DNA of 10,081 nt, from positions 1 through 10,081 of the forward strand of contig JANRKT010000154.1 in NCBI GenBank assembly GCA_033763355.1, in the 5' to 3' direction. This document shows positions 1-7,872 of this stretch, one piece after another; position 1 is the stretch's first letter, and each line of letters opens with the position of its first letter. Under the pieces are notes generated by a model. The model did not search any database. It was not told where the DNA came from and saw nothing but the letters and a program-made list of their open reading frames with translations. Position numbers and translations under genes: made by a program. The stretch comes from JANRKT01 sp033763355. Lineage in GTDB: Bacteria > Bacteroidota > Bacteroidia > Chitinophagales > Chitinophagaceae.

Positions 1-83
1 GCAGAAAGCTTTTGCTGAATGCCCTGCCCCTTTACACATAATGTAAGGAAAGCAATCGGAATAAAATAGAAAAATGATTTCAT
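1..83 (-). CDS. N-terminus of an exported protein, cut by the window edge
   Basis: The minus strand reads from an ATG at 83-81 to the window edge without a stop, giving about 27 residues. They begin MKSFFYFIPIAFLTLCVKGQ and continue GIQQKLS. This has the layout of a Sec signal peptide: one lysine, an uninterrupted hydrophobic core of about 14 residues, and a possible signal peptidase I site near VKG or GQG. The Cys at residue 16 lies inside the hydrophobic core and has no lipobox around it, so a lipoprotein is unlikely. The gene is divergent from cinA, with 72 bases between the two starts. The polar start of the mature part (Gln-Gln-Lys-Leu) would fit a periplasmic enzyme such as a penicillin-binding carboxypeptidase, but 27 residues cannot decide that. 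Function is unknown. Confidence 0.6.
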   Translation of the reverse strand, partial: MKSFFYFIPIAFLTLCVKGQGIQQKLS

Positions 84-155
84 GGTGTTGCTTACATTGC
101 ACTCAAATTAAGGGATTTCTTAAAATCCTTTCACCCCTTCAATCCATAATCTGTT

Positions 156-1418
156 ATGAACCCCAGTTCAGTACATGCTTCCATTATTACCATTGGCGAT
201 GAACTCCTCATTGGCCAGACCATTGATACCAACAGCGCCTGGATTGCACAGGAGTTGAATAAAATCGGTGTATGGGTTCACCGCCGCATTGCGGTGGGCG
301 ACGAATGGAAGGACATCTGGCAATCGCTGGATGAAGAAAGCAAGCTCTCACAGATTATTATTATAACCGGTGGCCTTGGCCCGACAGCCGATGACATTAC
401 CAAACCACTGCTCTGCCAGTATTTTGGTGGAAAGCTTGTGGTAAATGAAGACGCCCGTAACAATGTCATCAACATTTTTGAGAACATCCTTAAACGCCCT
501 TTATTAGAAAGGAATTTAAAGCAGGCTGAAGTGCCGGATGTGTGTACCGTAATACAAAACAAAAGGGGCACTGCGCCTGGTATGTGGTTTGAAAAAGATG
601 GCAAAGTGTACGTAAGTATGCCGGGTGTACCGCATGAAATGAAGGGCATGATGATTAACTACGTGCTGCCCCACCTGCAGCAGCGGCTCCACCTGCCCCC
701 CATTGTTCACCGCACTTTACTTACTGCAGGTATCGGCGAATCTTTTCTTGCAGAACGCATCAAAGAATTTGAGGCCACGTTGCCGCGAAATATAAAACTC
801 GCCTATCTGCCCAATTACGGTATGGTAAAGCTGCGTTTAACTGCAAAGGGAAACGATGCCAGGATTTTTGCCGAACTGGAAGCAGAATTTGATATGCTGA
901 AACAGCAGATATCAGATGTGCTGGTAAGCGATGAAGACAAAAGCATGCAGCAGGTAGTAGGTGAATTGCTGAAAACAAAAAAGAAAACACTGTCAACTGC
1001 TGAGAGCTGTACCGGCGGTTATATTTCTCATTTGATTACATCTGTTGCCGGAAGCAGCGAATATTTTAAAGGCGGCGTGGTAAGCTATGCCAATGAAGCA
1101 AAGGAAAAAGTTTTGCATGTGCCCCATAAAACCCTTCAGTCATCTGGCGCAGTAAGCGAAGAAACTGTAACAGAAATGGCAAGGGGTGCATTAAAAGCAT
1201 TGGGAACAGATTATGCACTGGCAACATCAGGAATAATGGGCCCCGATGGTGGCACACCTGAGAAACCCATTGGCACAGTTTGGGTAGCGGCTGCAAGTAC
1301 CAGGGATATACAGGCACATAAATTTCATTTCCGCTTCGACCGCAGCAGGAATATTGAACTAACTGCTACCAATGCACTCAACATGCTGCGGAAATTTATA
1401 CTGGAGAATGAAAGCTGA
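156..1418 (+). CDS. cinA: CinA family protein (competence/damage-inducible protein A; NMN deamidase)
   Basis: This is a full-length, two-domain CinA of 420 residues, the usual family size. The N-terminal MoCF/MoaB-like domain (about 8-170) carries GDELLIG at 14-20, TGGLGPTADD at 71-80 and MPGVPHEM at 155-162. In CinA proteins this domain is linked to ADP-ribose or nucleotide hydrolysis. A linker (about 180-255) leads to the C-terminal PncC-type domain (about 262-417), with AESCTGG at 282-288 and SGI followed by a GTPEKPIGTV stretch up to residue 375. That domain hydrolyses nicotinamide mononucleotide to nicotinate mononucleotide and ammonia, returning it to NAD synthesis in the cytoplasm. The ATG at 156 is chosen because the conserved N-terminal strand begins within ten residues. 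The upstream region is C/T- and A-rich with no Shine-Dalgarno motif, which is usual in Bacteroidota. The gene seems intact. The E2 gene follows after 138 bases with its own promoter-like element. Confidence 0.95.
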   Translation: MNPSSVHASIITIGDELLIGQTIDTNSAWIAQELNKIGVWVHRRIAVGDEWKDIWQSLDEESKLSQIIIITGGLGPTADDITKPLLCQYFGGKLVVNEDARNNVINIFENILKRPLLERNLKQAEVPDVCTVIQNKRGTAPGMWFEKDGKVYVSMPGVPHEMKGMMINYVLPHLQQRLHLPPIVHRTLLTAGIGESFLAERIKEFEATLPRNIKLAYLPNYGMVKLRLTAKGNDARIFAELEAEFDMLKQQISDVLVSDEDKSMQQVVGELLKTKKKTLSTAESCTGGYISHLITSVAGSSEYFKGGVVSYANEAKEKVLHVPHKTLQSSGAVSEETVTEMARGALKALGTDYALATSGIMGPDGGTPEKPIGTVWVAAASTRDIQAHKFHFRFDRSRNIELTATNALNMLRKFILENES

Positions 1419-1448
1419 TCAGATTTCATCAATTAATATTTAAACCTT

Positions 1449-1456
1449 TACCTTTG
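1449..1456 (+). promoter_or_regulatory. Bacteroidota -7 promoter element upstream of the E2 gene
   Basis: TACCTTTG matches the Bacteroidota -7 consensus TAnnTTTG exactly. The -33 element (consensus TTTG) is weak: TTTC at 1424-1427, 21 bases upstream. If real, transcription would begin near 1462 and leave a leader of about 95 bases before the E2 start, containing the stem-loop at 1476-1501. It would give the E2 gene transcription independent of cinA. An 8-base pattern with four fixed positions can occur by chance, so this remains a prediction. Confidence 0.45.
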
Positions 1457-1475
1457 GCTATCAGAGATGTAATGC

Positions 1476-1501
1476 CTGTTAACCGCCTTGCGGTATAACA
1501 G
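1476..1501 (+). other. stem-loop in the leader of the E2 gene
   Basis: CTGTTA then ACCGC (1476-1486) pairs with GCGGT (1490-1494) and TAACAG (1496-1501). This forms an 11-bp stem with one bulged A (1495) and a 3-base loop (CTT). It is followed by CTGTGCCCC rather than a T run, so it is not a standard intrinsic terminator for cinA. It could stabilise the E2 leader, mark the cinA transcript end, or be a protein-binding site. The bases just after it (1508-1533) hold further GC-rich, partly self-complementary sequence, including CCGG twice. Confidence 0.4.
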
Positions 1502-1556
1502 CTGTGCCCCGTTAACACCGGGACCGGTTACCTTAAAATAAAAATCACAATTGCTT

Positions 1557-2930
1557 ATGTCCTTAGTCGAACTTGTAATGCCTAAAATGGGCGAAAGCAT
1601 TATGGAAGCCACCATCCTGCGCTGGCACAAAAAGCCCGGCGATTTTGTTAAACAGGATGAAACCGTGCTTGACATTGCCACTGATAAGGTGGACAGTGAA
1701 GTGCCTTCAACTGCTGAAGGGGTAATTGAAGAAATCCTTTTTAAGGAAAATGATGTGGTGCCTGTGGGTTCTGTAATTGCCAAAATAAAATCATCAAACG
1801 ATGTTGCCGCCTCATTTGAACCTGTAACAAAAGGTTATAATACGGCAGGCAATAACCTCAGAACATCGGGGGAAACAATTGATGTAAAAGAAGTTCCTTA
1901 CCAGCCCTCTTCAGTAAACGTAGTTAAAACATCAGCTGCCCGGTTTTATTCACCCCTCGTATTAAACATTGCATCAAACGAAGGGATAGGAATGGCAGAA
2001 CTGGAAAACATACCCGGCACCGGCAATGAAGGAAGGCTTACCAAAAAAGACATCCTTGATTATGTGAGCAAAAAGGGTTCTGGTCAGGCAAGTGCCCCTG
2101 TTGTTCCCGTACATGTTGAAAGGCCTGCAGTAATTGAAGCAAAGCCTGAAATAAAACAGGTTGCCGTTACTCCGACACCCGCCGCCTCTCCTGCACCCCA
2201 GCCGGTAGCCACTGTTAAAAGTAATGTGGAAATTATTGAAATGGACCGTATGCGCAAGCTTATTGCCGAGCATATGGTAAAGAGCAAGCAGACCAGTGCG
2301 CATGTTACCAGCTTTTCAGAAGCGGATGTAACCAACCTGGTATTGTGGAGGGAAAAGAACAAAGCCGGGTTTGAAAAAAGGGAAGGTGAAAAAATTACGT
2401 TTACACCGTTGTTTATAGAAGCCATTGTAAGATGCATAAAAAAACATCCCTTGCTCAATTCAAGCGTGGATGGAGATAAAATCATTGTAAAGAAAGATAT
2501 CAATATCGGGATGGCCACTGCATTACCCGGCGGTAACCTGATAGTACCCGTATTAAAAAATGCAGACCAGCTTAACCTTGTTGGCCTCACCAAACAGGTA
2601 AATGCACTTGGCAATGCTGCAAGAAAAAACAAACTGAAACCGGAGGATACACAGGGGGGCACATTTACCTTTTCCAATGTGGGTACCTTTGGCAGCTTAA
2701 TGGGCACGCCGATTATCAATCAGCCGCAGGTGGCCATACTGGCTACCGGCGCCATAAAAAAACGCCCGGTAGTAATTGAAACAGAACAGGGAGATGGCAT
2801 TGCCATCCGCCACATGATGTTTGTCTCCATGTCGTACGACCACCGGATTATTGACGGTGCATTAGGCGCTACGTTCCTCAGTGCTTTTGTTACTGAGCTG
2901 GAGAATTTTGACCCTGACAGAACATTTTAA
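1557..2930 (+). CDS. 2-oxo acid dehydrogenase E2 component (dihydrolipoamide acyltransferase)
   Basis: This 457-residue protein is the E2 core of a pyruvate/branched-chain-type dehydrogenase complex. It moves acyl groups from E1 to coenzyme A on a swinging lipoyl arm. The lipoyl domain is at 1-78 with modified lysine K44 in DKVD. The peripheral subunit-binding domain (about 129-172) is followed by a flexible Ala/Pro/Val-rich linker (about 175-222). The catalytic domain (about 225-455) ends with YDHRIIDG, giving catalytic H429 and D433. The upstream-most in-frame start is a TTG at 1551, but the ATG at 1557 gives the typical MSLVELVMPKMGES start and is preferred. The single lipoyl domain and motif style resemble the branched-chain E2 of Bacteroidota more than SucB, but the substrate cannot be fixed from sequence alone. 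No E1 or E3 gene is nearby. One oddity is Leu136 where the binding domain usually has Arg. Confidence 0.92.
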   Translation: MSLVELVMPKMGESIMEATILRWHKKPGDFVKQDETVLDIATDKVDSEVPSTAEGVIEEILFKENDVVPVGSVIAKIKSSNDVAASFEPVTKGYNTAGNNLRTSGETIDVKEVPYQPSSVNVVKTSAARFYSPLVLNIASNEGIGMAELENIPGTGNEGRLTKKDILDYVSKKGSGQASAPVVPVHVERPAVIEAKPEIKQVAVTPTPAASPAPQPVATVKSNVEIIEMDRMRKLIAEHMVKSKQTSAHVTSFSEADVTNLVLWREKNKAGFEKREGEKITFTPLFIEAIVRCIKKHPLLNSSVDGDKIIVKKDINIGMATALPGGNLIVPVLKNADQLNLVGLTKQVNALGNAARKNKLKPEDTQGGTFTFSNVGTFGSLMGTPIINQPQVAILATGAIKKRPVVIETEQGDGIAIRHMMFVSMSYDHRIIDGALGATFLSAFVTELENFDPDRTF

Positions 2931-2955
2931 CAATAACTGCTTCTGAATTTTTTTC

Positions 2956-2986
2956 GGGCTGTCCCTTCCGGGCGGCCCTTTTCTTT
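2956..2986 (+). terminator. intrinsic terminator after the E2 gene
   Basis: GGGCTGTCC (2956-2964) pairs with GGGCGGCCC (2970-2978) through nine base pairs, two of them G-U, around a 5-base loop CTTCC. The stem is followed directly by TTTTCTTT. It begins 25 bases after the E2 stop codon and should end that transcript before the next gene. Confidence 0.85.
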
Positions 2987-3049
2987 CGTTAAAATTTATT
3001 GCCGGATCCAGCGTTTTCAAAAAAACCGGCGTCTCATAAACAGCAGGTG

Positions 3050-3080
3050 TTGAACCGAAACGATTTTTTTTGTATTTTAA
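3050..3080 (+). promoter_or_regulatory. possible promoter of the 239-residue hypothetical gene
   Basis: TTG at 3050-3052 is followed after 20 bases by TATTTTAA at 3073-3080. The spacing fits the Bacteroidota -33/-7 arrangement, but the -7 element matches TAnnTTTG at only four of its six fixed positions. It lies 22 bases before the ATG. A promoter is expected somewhere here because a strong terminator ends the preceding gene. Confidence 0.25.
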
Positions 3081-3102
3081 CCAATAAAAATTTTTTCATG
3101 GT

Positions 3103-3822
3103 ATGAAGACTTTATCCCAAACCTGGTTTGCTGAAGGCTATATTGATTTTGAATTAAAGAAATACACCCTGCTGGCATACCTGCAGGAGATACAGAAACA
3201 TTTTGGTGAAAACAAACTTTACCCCCAACTGGCGGATGTGATATTTCATTACAACAACCTGCTGGCATTTAAATACAACAAAGAGCACCTGCAGCAGCAG
3301 TTTCCCAAAAGGCTCACACAGGTAGAGATACAGAAGCTTGAAGTGCTTTACCAGCGCATTATTGATGATGATAACATGATGAAGGAACTGCAGGAGATCA
3401 TGCAGTTTGCGCTGCATAAAATGAACACCACCATAAAAGATGGCACAGAGATTTATGAGTTTGTGGAAGAGAAGCTGAATATCTTTCCTATTGGCATCAT
3501 CCCGCTTGAAAACAATGAAGGTTATTTTTTCCTGTGCGACGGAACAGCCAGGGACACCAGTGTATTTCATTACCGCCTCAGCATTTTTGAAAAACACGAT
3601 GAACGCTACCGCAGCATTAAAACCATGTTTATAGCAGAATGGGAAAGAAATTTTGTGAACACTTATGAAAACATCAAAGCGGAACTTATCCGCAACAGGA
3701 CCGATCTGCCTAACCCGGCCGTGTATTGTATTGAAACAGGTTTAAGCTATCCGCTTGAAGAAACCCTGTTGCCCATTGCCAAAAGGTGCCTGGTAAAATA
3801 TATTTCGATAAAAGCGGCGTAA
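3103..3822 (+). CDS. hypothetical protein, 239 residues, soluble and mostly helical
   Basis: I do not recognise this protein. It has no signal peptide, transmembrane segment or known catalytic motif. Residues about 1-115 look alpha-helical and rich in charged and aromatic residues, with repeated Leu/Ile/Gln patterns. Residues about 118-160 look like alternating strands (FPIGIIPLE, GYFFLCDG), and the last 70 residues contain another long helix around WERNFVNTYENIKAEL. This suggests a compact cytoplasmic alpha/beta protein. The ATG at 3103 is the only sensible start, because an ATG five bases upstream hits a stop after two codons. Codon use and composition match the neighbours, so recent transfer is not indicated. 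The gene stands alone between the E2 terminator and the convergent S9 peptidase gene, whose stop is 45 bases away. Its good length, clean frame and typical composition support a real gene. Confidence 0.8.
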   Translation: MKTLSQTWFAEGYIDFELKKYTLLAYLQEIQKHFGENKLYPQLADVIFHYNNLLAFKYNKEHLQQQFPKRLTQVEIQKLEVLYQRIIDDDNMMKELQEIMQFALHKMNTTIKDGTEIYEFVEEKLNIFPIGIIPLENNEGYFFLCDGTARDTSVFHYRLSIFEKHDERYRSIKTMFIAEWERNFVNTYENIKAELIRNRTDLPNPAVYCIETGLSYPLEETLLPIAKRCLVKYISIKAA

Positions 3823-3867
3823 AACAAGCTGTAAGAGCATTGCGTTTTTATAGCCGTGCAACACATC

Positions 3868-6800
3868 TTATTTACCAAGCCCCCAGTCTTTACCTTTATC
3901 AGCCGCTGGTACACCTTCTTCTAACCAGCGTGCCGGCTTATCGCCTTTTAAAAGCCAGTCAAAAAATTGCTGCTCCCTTACCTGTATGTCTTTCCTGTTT
4001 TTTCTTTCCACCAGGTTGTGCGCTTCGCCATTATAATTCAGCATCCATACTTTTTTTCCAAGCCTTCTTAAGCCGGTAAACAGTTCAATTCCCTGGTACC
4101 AGGGCACGGCGCCATCGGCGTCATTTGCCATAATTACAAGCGCCGTATTTACTTTGGGCAAGTGAAAGAGTGGTGAGTTCTCGATAAACAACTGCGGTTT
4201 TTCCCAAAGCGTTGCTCCAATGCGGCTCTGTGATTTTTCATACTGAAACTGCCGGTTCAGGCCGCTCTCCCATCTTATACCGCCATAAGCACTTGTCATG
4301 TTTGCTACAGGCGCCCCGGCCCATGCAGCTTTAAATAAATTGGTCCTGGTTATCAGGTGGGCCACCTGATAGCCGCCCCAGCTTTGCCCCTGCAAACCAA
4401 TCCTGGTACTGTCAACCCATCCCTTTTTAACCAATGCCCTTGCGCCGCTTACAATGTAATTGTATGCACTTTTGCCAGGGTAGCCTTTGCTGTAAACAAT
4501 ATCAGGCGCCAGTACAATATAGCCACGGCTCACAAAAAAAGGGATATTCAAACGGCTTGGCGTAGGCGATGGAGGAAGGTATTGATGTAACCCGTCGGAA
4601 AGCTTTTCATAGAAATAACAGATGAGCGGGTATTTTTTCTTTGGATCATAATCCTCAGGTTTATAAACAATCCCTGTTGCGTCTTTGCCGTCGTATGCTT
4701 TCCATTTGAACAGTTCTGCAGTGCCCCAGTTGTAATTTTTTTGCTGCGGGTTGATGGAAGAAAGCTGGATTTCATAGACCCTGTAATTGCGCTGTGTACC
4801 GTACGAAGATTCGTCATCGGGCTGTATCTGGAATGCAACATATAAATCAGGCGGCCTGGTATAACTCTCCTTCGTATAAATAAGCGCCGGCTGAAGTATA
4901 TTTACCTTTCTCCCTGAAGCCGCCACCTGCCCTATTGAAAAATTTTTATTTTCCATATCAATATAGGATGTGCCTCCTCCGGTAAGTACAAATTCCAGCA
5001 GGCTTTCTTTTGTTTTGTGAGAGAACTTTCTGGCCAGTATAGCATCAGCATTAAAGAACCTTTTTTCAGGATCAAGCTGGATATGCCTGAATGTGACCGA
5101 TGCCTTTCTTCCATAGCCCGTAATATTCTTCGGTATTGAATTATCACTCATATTTACACGCCAGATGTCATACTTGTCGTACAAAAAAACCGCTGCGTCA
5201 TTTTCGTACCAGCCCATGATACCATAAGGGTTGGGGTCATCGGGCATATCAAAATCTTCGTTGTATAATTTGACCGGGATTTTTGAGGAAATGTTTTTGG
5301 TAACACCATCTTTCCATGTAAAATAATTCCTTGCTTTGTTATCGTACCAGATAATATATTCCCCCATTGGAGAAACAGATGCAAAGCCGGAGAGGTCTTT
5401 CTTCACCAGCTTTCTTTCACCGGTAACAGCATCAATGGCATATATATCCTTTTTTGTTTCACCTTCCCATTGCAATGAAACCCTCTTGCCCACATCTGTT
5501 ATACCTGTAAACTGACCGCCATCGCCTTCATTGGTAATTATAACCTGGGGAATATTTTTATCAGCAAGCTGCAGGTATTTATCTGTTGCCAGCTCATACA
5601 TGCCTGTATAATTTCTTTTCAATTCCCTGTCGAGGTTGCGCAACTGCTGCGGCTGCAGGTAATCATCTTTATAATGCCATATATCCACTTTTACCAGGTC
5701 TGCCTCAATGAGGGTTGTATCCCTGGGCGGCTGAATGGGAGCCGTTCCCAAAAACAAACGTTTACCGCTTTTGCTGAAACTGAGTTCACCGGTTTCACTT
5801 ATACCCCACCCCAGCAACATGCCGGCGCTGTTTTTGTCCAGCAGCAATTTTGCACTGTCGTAACCATTGTGCCAGTACCAGAGTTTATAGAATTTTTGCA
5901 GTGCTTTGCTGCTGCTGTCACGTTCCGCCACAAAAGCAACCTTTGTTCCTTTATCATCTATCGCATAATTTTTAAAACCATTTCCGCCCCTGCTGATGGT
6001 ATCAAGCTTGTTTTCAATGCTGCGCCATATAGCTACACTCGCCTTGCTGTTCTTATCTGTTCTGATTGAAGTGCCTTCTGTTAAAAGTATATTTCCTGTT
6101 TTGCTCCAGTAATATTCGCTCACATGTTTCAATACCTGTTTCTCACCTGTTTCAAGGTTTATGATTACAAGTTCTGTTCCTTCCTCAGTTTTTGCAGTGC
6201 CGGCTTCATCACCTTCAGCGTCTGTTATCCATTCTTCATTCTCTTCATCAAACCATTCATCTTCTTTTGCCGGTGGCTGCATCCGCTTTTTCTTCTTTTT
6301 GGGATCAGGTTCTTTTAGTCCCGGCGCAGGCAATACTTTTTTTACTGAATCAATTGTTTTCATTACGGAGTCCATCTTCTCAAACCTTTTTGATGTGTCC
6401 TGCAATGGCTTTTCAAGATGGTAAGCTACCCAGCCTGATGCTTTTTCAGGGATCTTGTACGATTTTACCCGTGCCACTTTCATGATGCTGTCTTTACCGA
6501 GCTCAACAATTGCAAAAGAATCTTTGGGAAAGTCTTCAGGCTTTCTCTTCTTAATGCGTGCCTGGCGGGTGTCTTTATAAAGTGGTTTTATTTTAAATAC
6601 AGCATACCTGCTGTCTTCAGTTATCATTGCGTTATAACCCCTTGGAATGATCCTCTTATATTTTACGTCTGTTGATTGTATCACCAGTTCATTATCGCCT
6701 TCCTGCACATCAATGCTATAAACAACCCATTTGCTATCGTTGCTTATTTTTCTTTCGCCGATGCTTTGCCAGCCGTCATAAACGGAATGATCGAGTGGCT

Positions 6801-6870
6801 TTTTGCTCTGTGCGTTTGCAAATGAAACTGCAAAAAAAACGATAAGGGAAACACTGAGTTTACTGTTCAT
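3868..6870 (-). CDS. secreted S9 family serine peptidase (prolyl oligopeptidase-type), 1000 residues
   Basis: The protein starts with a clear signal peptide, MNSKLSVSLIVFFAVSFANA, with predicted cleavage before Gln21, so it acts in the periplasm or outside the cell. The middle (about 240-690) is rich in short strands with WD/YD-like turns, consistent with the beta-propeller of S9 enzymes that screens access to the active site. The C-terminal alpha/beta-hydrolase domain (about 730-985) has the catalytic triad by motif: S830 in GQSWGGYQ, D919 in NDADGAVP and H951 in NGEAHN. The family hydrolyses oligopeptides, often after Pro or at acylated or dipeptide N-termini; the specificity here is unknown. 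At 1000 residues it is longer than classical S9 enzymes (roughly 600-750), partly because of a charged insert at about 160-232 with a run of lysines then acidic residues. It converges with the 239-residue gene and lies 88 bases downstream of the EamA gene, separated by a stem-loop. Confidence 0.92.
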   Translation of the reverse strand: MNSKLSVSLIVFFAVSFANAQSKKPLDHSVYDGWQSIGERKISNDSKWVVYSIDVQEGDNELVIQSTDVKYKRIIPRGYNAMITEDSRYAVFKIKPLYKDTRQARIKKRKPEDFPKDSFAIVELGKDSIMKVARVKSYKIPEKASGWVAYHLEKPLQDTSKRFEKMDSVMKTIDSVKKVLPAPGLKEPDPKKKKKRMQPPAKEDEWFDEENEEWITDAEGDEAGTAKTEEGTELVIINLETGEKQVLKHVSEYYWSKTGNILLTEGTSIRTDKNSKASVAIWRSIENKLDTISRGGNGFKNYAIDDKGTKVAFVAERDSSSKALQKFYKLWYWHNGYDSAKLLLDKNSAGMLLGWGISETGELSFSKSGKRLFLGTAPIQPPRDTTLIEADLVKVDIWHYKDDYLQPQQLRNLDRELKRNYTGMYELATDKYLQLADKNIPQVIITNEGDGGQFTGITDVGKRVSLQWEGETKKDIYAIDAVTGERKLVKKDLSGFASVSPMGEYIIWYDNKARNYFTWKDGVTKNISSKIPVKLYNEDFDMPDDPNPYGIMGWYENDAAVFLYDKYDIWRVNMSDNSIPKNITGYGRKASVTFRHIQLDPEKRFFNADAILARKFSHKTKESLLEFVLTGGGTSYIDMENKNFSIGQVAASGRKVNILQPALIYTKESYTRPPDLYVAFQIQPDDESSYGTQRNYRVYEIQLSSINPQQKNYNWGTAELFKWKAYDGKDATGIVYKPEDYDPKKKYPLICYFYEKLSDGLHQYLPPSPTPSRLNIPFFVSRGYIVLAPDIVYSKGYPGKSAYNYIVSGARALVKKGWVDSTRIGLQGQSWGGYQVAHLITRTNLFKAAWAGAPVANMTSAYGGIRWESGLNRQFQYEKSQSRIGATLWEKPQLFIENSPLFHLPKVNTALVIMANDADGAVPWYQGIELFTGLRRLGKKVWMLNYNGEAHNLVERKNRKDIQVREQQFFDWLLKGDKPARWLEEGVPAADKGKDWGLGK

Positions 6871-6926
6871 GTTAACCGGTTTTATACATCTGCAATATAA
6901 GATGAAATGCAGTATGGTTTTTCCAT

Positions 6927-6948
6927 TATGCCGGCTAAACCCGGCATA
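6927..6948. other. perfect stem-loop between the EamA and S9 genes
   Basis: TATGCCGG (6927-6934) and CCGGCATA (6941-6948) form a perfect 8-bp stem with a 6-base loop. It lies 11 bases past the EamA stop codon. Read on the minus strand it is followed by ATGG then five A, not by a T run, so it is an atypical intrinsic terminator. It could act as a 3'-end stabiliser, a partial terminator before the S9 gene, or a binding site. Confidence 0.45.
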
Positions 6949-6958
6949 GCAATAATAA

Positions 6959-7828
6959 CTATGTTTTTTTCTTCACCAGCCTGTATGATTGCAGCGCAAC
7001 AGCCAGAATAATCAATGCAAGCCCTGCATAAAAAGAAGGGCCGAAATTTTCATTTTCCCTGTAGATTAAAAATGCCAGCAATATGCCATACACCGGCTCA
7101 AGGTTATAGCTGAGGTTTACAGTAAACGCTGATAATTTTTTTAAAGCATTGGCTGAAAGCTGAAAAGCCCATACGGAACAAACCCATGATAAAATGAGCA
7201 GCCACATCCAATCCTTTAATCCGGGCAATAAATCTTTAGCAGGGAAATGATGCAGGTAGAAAGGCATCAAAATGGATAAGGCAATAAATCCCCCCGTAAG
7301 CTGGTAAGTAAGCAATGTTTCAGCATTTATCCTTTGCACAAATTTTCTTATATAAATCATTACAACAGCAATGAGCAATGCTGATATTATACCCAGTATG
7401 ATACCGGTTTTATATTTGGGATCGAAATGAAAGATGATGTAAATGCCGGCTATTACCAGCAAACCGAGAAATACCTCAATCCATTTTATGCGTACCCTTT
7501 GTATAATGGGTTCAAGTATTGCAGTAAAAAATCCAACAGCAGAAAAACAAACCAGCCCCACAGAAATATTGGCGTATTTAATGGAGCCATAAAATGTTGC
7601 CCAATGCAATGCGGCAAGAAAACCGGTGGCTGAGAGTTTTAATACATCAATAAAAGCGATTCTCCTGAGTTTTTTGGTTATTGAAAAAAGCAGCCACATG
7701 GTAGCGGCTGTAATCAGCAACCGGTACCATACCAGCAGCCCTTCATTTAATGTGATAAGCCTGCCAAATACAGCTGTAAAGCCTGCAAGGAAAACTGCAA
7801 GATGTAACCGGATGAATGCTTTTCTCAT
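6959..7828 (-). CDS. EamA/DMT-superfamily transporter, ten predicted membrane helices
   Basis: The 289-residue protein is almost entirely hydrophobic, with about ten segments of membrane-helix length arranged as two five-helix EamA repeats (about 8-135 and 142-283). Each repeat carries the family's Glu-Pro signature after a hydrophobic stretch: LEP at 105-107 and LEP at 243-245. The C-terminus is basic (RLVKKKT), which fits a cytoplasmic tail. The drug/metabolite transporter superfamily moves amino acids, nucleotide sugars, metabolites or lipid-linked sugars across the inner membrane, and sequence alone does not give the substrate. The ATG at 7828 gives a short, positively charged start (MRKAFIR) before the first helix. 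It lies 44 bases downstream of the mannosyltransferase gene on the same strand, a spacing that suggests co-transcription. The link to lipid-linked mannose is speculative. Confidence 0.9.
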   Translation of the reverse strand: MRKAFIRLHLAVFLAGFTAVFGRLITLNEGLLVWYRLLITAATMWLLFSITKKLRRIAFIDVLKLSATGFLAALHWATFYGSIKYANISVGLVCFSAVGFFTAILEPIIQRVRIKWIEVFLGLLVIAGIYIIFHFDPKYKTGIILGIISALLIAVVMIYIRKFVQRINAETLLTYQLTGGFIALSILMPFYLHHFPAKDLLPGLKDWMWLLILSWVCSVWAFQLSANALKKLSAFTVNLSYNLEPVYGILLAFLIYRENENFGPSFYAGLALIILAVALQSYRLVKKKT

Positions 7829-7872
7829 GAAGAAGGAAAGTAAAATACTGAAAAGCCATCAAAAGAGAGAAA

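Noticed and set aside
1551..1556. Upstream TTG start for the E2 protein
   Set aside because: It adds only two residues; the ATG at 1557 gives the typical start of lipoyl-domain E2 proteins.
2084..2719. 211-residue open frame on the minus strand
   Set aside because: It lies wholly antisense to the clearly conserved E2 gene, has no recognisable motifs and shows shadow-type composition.
3001..3030. GCCGG/CCGGC inverted repeat before the hypothetical gene
   Set aside because: It is only five base pairs across a 20-base loop, too weak to call a terminator or operator, and a much better terminator lies just upstream.
3154..3597. 147-residue open frame on the minus strand
   Set aside because: It is antisense to the 239-residue gene, whose frame has the more protein-like composition and fits the terminator and promoter layout; the antisense protein is Cys/Phe/Val-rich and unconvincing.
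5674..6485. Several plus-strand open frames of 64-131 residues
   Set aside because: All are antisense to the S9 peptidase, overlap each other and are rich in Phe/Ser/Cys, as expected for the complement of a Lys/Glu-rich coding region.
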